Source: Cyanobacteria bacterium SIG28
Lineage (GTDB): Bacteria > Cyanobacteriota > Vampirovibrionia > Gastranaerophilales > Gastranaerophilaceae
Direction: 5' to 3'
DNA length: 64,000 nt
Assembly (NCBI GenBank): GCA_015152525.1
Contig: SUTU01000009.1
Span: forward strand, 1 to 64,000
This document shows, piece after piece, positions 60,241 through 64,000 of the stretch. A program made the position numbers and the translations under genes. The notes under the pieces were generated by a model. That model saw only the letters and a program-made list of their open reading frames with translations. It did no database searches and was not told the origin of the DNA. The stretch's first letter is position 1. Every line of letters starts with the position of its first letter.

Positions 60241-61464
60241 TTATAAATTTTTAACCATTTTTTCAAGACAAATTTTCACATGCGCATAATTAAGTCCGCC
60301 TTGCATATATGCAACGTACGGTTCTCTCATCGGTCCATCAGCAGAGAGTTCTATTGTTGAACCTTCAATAAATGTCCCGCCTGCCATTATAACTTTGTCC
60401 TCATATCCCGGAATATTTTCCGGAATAGGTGTAACATATCCGTTTACAGGTGATAAACTTTGAATTGTTCTACAAAATTGTTCTAAGTGTTCGGGATTTC
60501 CAAAAATAATATTTTGGATAATGTCTGTCCTTTTTTCATGGTACTTAGGATATGTATCAAACCCGATATCTTCAAAAACTTTTGCGGCTAAAACTGCACC
60601 TTTAACAGCTTCTGAAACAATTGAAGGCGCCATAAATAAGCCTTGAAAAATTAGACGATGTTGGTTAAACATTGCACCGCCTTCGCTTCCGACTCCAGGA
60701 GCTGTCAAACGGTTTGCAGAACGTTCAACGTACAATTCTTTACCTGCAATATAGCCACCGGCTTCAACAATTCCGCCACCTGCATTTTTTATTAGTGAAC
60801 CTGCCATTAAATCGGCACCGACTTCTAACGGTTCTTTTGTATCAACGAATTCGCCATAGCAATTATCGACAAAACAAATACATTGAGGGTTTTTAGATTT
60901 AACGGTTTTACAAATTTTTTCAATAGTTTCAATTGATAAAGATTTTCTTGTTGAATAACCTTTTGAACGTTGTATTAAAACCATTGTGGTTGCTTTGTCA
61001 ATCATTTCTTCAAGAGCATTAAAGTCAATATCTGTACCGTTTAATAATGGGACTTCGTCGTATAAAACACCGTTTCCTATTAGAGAAGCACGCTTAGTTT
61101 CTTCATCACCGGCAGTTCCTATAACTTCCAACATGGTATCATATGGAGTTCCAGCAACCGATATCAATTTATCGCCTGCTCTTAAATTGCCAAATAAAGC
61201 ACATGCCAGAGTGTGTGTTCCTGATGCAAAATGAATTCTCACCAATGCTTTTTCTGCTCTAAAAACTTGAGCAAAAGTTTTATCTAAAACTTCTCTGCCC
61301 AAATCATCATGACCATAGCCGGAAACCGTATAGAAATGTTCCGGTGCAACTTTGTTATCAAAAAACGCTTCCAAGACTTTTCTTTGGTTAAAATCTCTTA
61401 TGTCGTTTATTCTGTCAAATTCTTTTTCTAAACTTTTTTCTGCTAATTTAAAATCGTATTTCAT
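60241..61464 (-). CDS. Methionine gamma-lyase family PLP protein (YnbB-like)
   Basis: This 407-residue fold-type I PLP enzyme belongs to the family named for aluminium resistance, spread through Firmicutes and cyanobacteria. Marks are VSGYGHDDLGREVLDKTFAQ, VRIHFASGTHTLACALFGNL, IQRSKGYSTRKSL, CICFVDNCYGEFVD with the PLP-ring aspartate, and the Schiff-base lysine in AGSLIKNAGGGIV. The closing region has AGGTFIEGSTIELSADGP. It probably cleaves C-S bonds of sulfur amino acids; the true substrate is not known. Confidence 0.87.
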   Translation of the reverse strand: MKYDFKLAEKSLEKEFDRINDIRDFNQRKVLEAFFDNKVAPEHFYTVSGYGHDDLGREVLDKTFAQVFRAEKALVRIHFASGTHTLACALFGNLRAGDKLISVAGTPYDTMLEVIGTAGDEETKRASLIGNGVLYDEVPLLNGTDIDFNALEEMIDKATTMVLIQRSKGYSTRKSLSIETIEKICKTVKSKNPQCICFVDNCYGEFVDTKEPLEVGADLMAGSLIKNAGGGIVEAGGYIAGKELYVERSANRLTAPGVGSEGGAMFNQHRLIFQGLFMAPSIVSEAVKGAVLAAKVFEDIGFDTYPKYHEKRTDIIQNIIFGNPEHLEQFCRTIQSLSPVNGYVTPIPENIPGYEDKVIMAGGTFIEGSTIELSADGPMREPYVAYMQGGLNYAHVKICLEKMVKNL

Positions 61465-61541
61465 ATTTTAATGATAACTTGGTAAAAAATCTTTGTAAAT
61501 GTGAAAAATAAAAAGTTTTAGTTACTTCTTTTAACTATTTG

Positions 61542-61550
61542 TGGTACAAT
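61542..61550 (+). promoter_or_regulatory. Extended -10 promoter element for the acyl-CoA synthetase
   Basis: TGGTACAAT fits the TGnTATAAT extended -10 with one mismatch, 52 bp before the ATG. Confidence 0.4.
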
Positions 61551-61602
61551 TTACTTATATTATTGCGGTTAACATAATTGTAAAGAAAGGAAAGAGGCTA
61601 TT

Positions 61603-63768
61603 ATGACTAATTTAGACAAAATTATGAAGCCGAAATCAGTTGCTGTTATTGGTGCATCAACCAAAGAACACACTATTGGTTCCGACATTATGAAAAGATT
61701 ACAAGAGTACAAATTCAACGGTAACATTTATCCGGTTAACCCAAAAGGCGGAGTTATCGAAGGATTACAAGCATATACTTCAATTTTGGAAGTTCCAGGC
61801 GAAGTTGATTTAGCAATTATCGTTGTTAATCAAAAATTCGTTCTTGATACAATTGACCAATGTCATCAAAAAGGTGTTGGCGGACTTGTTGTTATTACAG
61901 CTGGTTTCAAAGAAACCGGTAAAGAAGGTGCAGAAGCTGAAAAACAACTTCTTGCAAAAGTTCAAGAATACGGTATGAGATGTGTTGGTCCTAACTGTTT
62001 AGGTGTTGTTAACACTCACCCTGAAATCAGACTAGACGGATGTTTTGCTGAAACATTACCTGAAAGAGGACACATTGCATTCGTTTCTCAATCAGGTGCT
62101 TTAGGTGGCGGTATTCTTAATATCCTTAAAGACCTAAACCTTGGTTTCTCTCAATTTATTTCAATTGGTAACCAAGCTGATGTTAACGCTGAAACAGCTA
62201 TGGAATATTGGGAAAACGAAGAAGACGTTGACCAAATTCTACTTTACATGGAATCAATTGCTAATCCGTCAAACTTTAGAAAATTAGCAACAAGAATTTC
62301 TAAGAAAAAACCTATTTTAGCATTAAAAGCTGGTCGTTCTGCAGCTGGTGCAAGTGCAGCTTCTTCACACACAGGTTCTCTAGCCGGTGCTGATAAAGCA
62401 GCTAACGCATTACTAGCGCAATCAGGTGTTATAAGAGAATACTCTTTGAAAAACTTGTTCTCAACAGCTAAAGTATTTGCTAACTGCCCTATTCCAAAAG
62501 GAAACAGAGTAGCAATTATCACTAACTCAGGTGGTCCTGGTATCATGGCAACTGATGCTATTTGTGAAAACGGTATGCAAATGGCGCCTATTACTGAAGA
62601 AACTAAAGCTAAGTTAAGAAGTTTCTTGCCTGCAGCAGCTTCAGTTAAAAATCCTATCGATATGATTGCATCAGCACCGATTGAACACTATACACAAACT
62701 TTAGAAACAGTTATAGCTGATGAAAACGTTGATATGATTATGGTAATTTACTTACCATTCTTAGGTTTGAAAGATATTGATGTTGCAAAAGCATTAATGG
62801 AAATCAAGGCTAAAAATCCTCAAAAACCTATTATTGGTGTATTCATGACTACATCAAACTTCTTCACTACAATTTCTGAAATGGATGTTAACATGCCATT
62901 CTTTATGTATGCTGAAGAAGCAGCTGAAGGTTTCTTGAGATTAGATCAACAAAGAAAATGGATTGAAAGACCTGAAGGCACAATCCCTACTTACAATGTA
63001 GATTATGATAAAGCTAAATCTATCATCACTCAATCTATTAATGAAGGTAGAGATCAGTTAACAACTCGTGAATCTATTGATGTATTAGATGCTTATGGTA
63101 TTAGAGTTTGTAAATCAGGTTTTGCTACAACTGAAGATGAAGCTGTTGCAATCGCTAACTCAATTGATTATCCGGTTGTTATGAAGATGACTTCAAAAAC
63201 AACTTCTCACAAAACTGACGTTGGTGGTGTAAGAGTTAATATTCAATCTGAAGCACAATTAAGAGCTGAATATCAAGACTTAATCGCTAAATTAACTGAA
63301 AGAGGTTTAATTGACGGGCTTGAAGGTGTTATTATCCAAGAAATGGTTAAAGGTAACAGAGAAATGGTTTGCGGTATTGCAACTGATCCTCAATACGGTC
63401 CGATGATGATGTTCGGTTTAGGCGGTGTATTCATCGAAGTTATGAAAGATGTAACATTCAGAATCGCTCCTTTAACTGATATCGATGCTAAAGAGATGAT
63501 TAAATCAGTTAAAGCATACAAATTGCTTGAAGGTGCAAGAGGTACTAAACCTGCACAAATGGAACAAATTGAAGAAACATTATTGAGATTATCTCAACTT
63601 GTGAATGACTTCAAATTTATCGATGAGTTAGATATTAACCCATTGTTGATTTCTGAAAAAACAGGTGAAGGTATTGCAGTAGACGGACGTATCAAAGTAA
63701 GAATGTCTGAAGCTCAAGAAGCTCTTGGATATTGTTGCAAAGACGGCGTTTGTGCTTGCGGAATATAA
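61603..63768 (+). CDS. ADP-forming acetate/acyl-CoA synthetase (fused alpha-beta)
   Basis: This 721-residue enzyme converts acyl-CoA, ADP and phosphate to acid, CoA and ATP, giving substrate-level ATP during fermentation. The order is: a CoA-binding domain (AVIGASTKEHTIGSDIMKRL, near residue 14), succinyl-CoA ligase-like domains with FVSQSGALGGGILNILK and SHTGSLAGADKAANALLAQS (catalytic His region), and a C-terminal ATP-grasp domain (about residue 490 on) with YPVVMKMTSKTTSHKTDVGG. The tail GYCCKDGVCACGI is unusually Cys-rich. C-ending codons are frequent, as in tuf, which suggests high expression. AGGAAAGAGG precedes the ATG. Confidence 0.92.
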   Translation: MTNLDKIMKPKSVAVIGASTKEHTIGSDIMKRLQEYKFNGNIYPVNPKGGVIEGLQAYTSILEVPGEVDLAIIVVNQKFVLDTIDQCHQKGVGGLVVITAGFKETGKEGAEAEKQLLAKVQEYGMRCVGPNCLGVVNTHPEIRLDGCFAETLPERGHIAFVSQSGALGGGILNILKDLNLGFSQFISIGNQADVNAETAMEYWENEEDVDQILLYMESIANPSNFRKLATRISKKKPILALKAGRSAAGASAASSHTGSLAGADKAANALLAQSGVIREYSLKNLFSTAKVFANCPIPKGNRVAIITNSGGPGIMATDAICENGMQMAPITEETKAKLRSFLPAAASVKNPIDMIASAPIEHYTQTLETVIADENVDMIMVIYLPFLGLKDIDVAKALMEIKAKNPQKPIIGVFMTTSNFFTTISEMDVNMPFFMYAEEAAEGFLRLDQQRKWIERPEGTIPTYNVDYDKAKSIITQSINEGRDQLTTRESIDVLDAYGIRVCKSGFATTEDEAVAIANSIDYPVVMKMTSKTTSHKTDVGGVRVNIQSEAQLRAEYQDLIAKLTERGLIDGLEGVIIQEMVKGNREMVCGIATDPQYGPMMMFGLGGVFIEVMKDVTFRIAPLTDIDAKEMIKSVKAYKLLEGARGTKPAQMEQIEETLLRLSQLVNDFKFIDELDINPLLISEKTGEGIAVDGRIKVRMSEAQEALGYCCKDGVCACGI

Positions 63769-63786
63769 TTTATTAATTATAAATTC

Positions 63787-63822
63787 AAAAGCTGGTCGGG
63801 TTTATTAACCCGACCAGCTTTT
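63787..63822. terminator. Intrinsic terminator of the acyl-CoA synthetase gene
   Basis: AAAAGCTGGTCGGG pairs perfectly with CCCGACCAGCTTTT. It can also serve the minus-strand gene entering from the right edge. Confidence 0.9.
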
Positions 63823-63866
63823 ATTTTATTATGTTGACTTATACTATGCAGACAACGACTACAATA

Positions 63867-64000
63867 TTAATATATAAACTTATTTCCTTGAATTTCTTTT
63901 AAAGTTATATTTTTTAGTGTGTTAAAATCGACATCGTTTTCTTTTTTTATAAGTACATTAATATAATTTCTGGTAACACCTTTAAACAACCCTGTTTTTT
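63867..64000 (-). CDS. C-terminal fragment of a probable MtaB/MiaB-type methylthiotransferase (cut by window edge)
   Basis: About 44 residues can be read in from the right edge on the minus strand: GLFKGVTRNYINVLIKKEND, then DFNTLKNITLKEIQGNKFIY and a TAA. The G-x-T-x-NYI-x-V pattern followed by short strands is like the TRAM domain that ends MtaB and MiaB radical-SAM tRNA methylthiotransferases. The catalytic part is outside the window, so this is a tentative call. Confidence 0.5.
   Translation of the reverse strand, partial: KTGLFKGVTRNYINVLIKKENDVDFNTLKNITLKEIQGNKFIY

Overview
This window is 64 kb of a low-GC bacterial chromosome, densely coded on both strands. It carries about 50 protein genes. 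I found no rRNA, tRNA or CRISPR array. Outer-membrane-type genes (an OstA/LptD-like protein, an AsmA family protein, an LmeA/DUF2993 protein, a periplasmic M23 peptidase) sit with genes better known from Gram-positives and cyanobacteria: RicT/PSP1, RqcP/YabO, GerMN, YvcK with a membrane anchor, a short DprA-like protein and glgC. My inference is a non-photosynthetic cyanobacterial relative of the Melainabacteria/Vampirovibrionia (Gastranaerophilales) type, probably from a gut. This rests on gene content and base composition only; no search was run.

Layout. 1-1.8 kb is an accessory patch with a truncated membrane protein, a small acidic protein, two XRE regulators and intergenic repeats. 1.8-7.7 kb has a helical repeat protein and a DprA-like gene on the minus strand, then pcrA, ribH and murQ. 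murQ overlaps tail to tail with a large lysozyme/LysM/amidase (7.7-10.6 kb). 10.8-12.7 kb is gpsA-ricT. 12.8-17.7 kb is a minus-strand envelope cluster: prephenate dehydratase, a 37-residue membrane microprotein, an M23 peptidase, an OstA/LptD-like protein and a class II aldolase. 18.8-24.3 kb holds metG, ndk, tgt, gatB and ferritin. 24.8-29.3 kb holds a three-AT-hook protein, a YND/YD-repeat protein, a type-4 uracil-DNA glycosylase and a patatin. 29.2-32.8 kb is a six-gene minus-strand operon (anchored protein, LmeA-like, GerMN, HicB-like, rimI, bioY). 32.8-42.8 kb holds mutS, ade, glyA, a WecA/TagO-type transferase, rpmE, a HAD phosphatase and tuf. 43-49.5 kb has an unknown gene, glgC and a second six-gene minus operon (pxpA, yvcK, panB, rqcP, a DedA-like gene, yjbQ). 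49.6-57.9 kb holds asmA-lepA and a large phosphohexomutase. 57.9-58.65 kb is a repeat-rich desert. 58.9-64 kb holds a coiled-coil protein, an unknown gene, a methionine gamma-lyase family protein, an ADP-forming acyl-CoA synthetase and the edge of a probable MtaB/MiaB-type gene.

How the genes work together. Many encode envelope and murein metabolism: amidase/lysozyme, MurQ recycling, M23, OstA/LptD, AsmA, LmeA, WecA and YvcK. Others serve translation: MetRS, GatB, Tgt, EF-Tu, LepA, RqcP and L31. A third group handles DNA repair: PcrA, MutS, UDG and DprA-like.

The most unusual material lies outside the core genes. (1) A roughly 110-bp promoter-like module is duplicated, nearly unchanged, upstream of two unrelated unknown genes at 43.1 and 58.9 kb. 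(2) Four copies of a 200-270 bp MITE-like element carry an 18-bp perfect hairpin, and three of them have visible terminal inverted repeats. Three copies lie beside pieces of a second palindromic repeat family. (3) A 750-bp gap holds a 55-bp tandem array followed by seven palindromes whose stems differ in sequence but keep base pairing. (4) Two proteins of unknown function show striking internal repeats, one with three AT-hooks and one with about five and a half 20-residue YND units.
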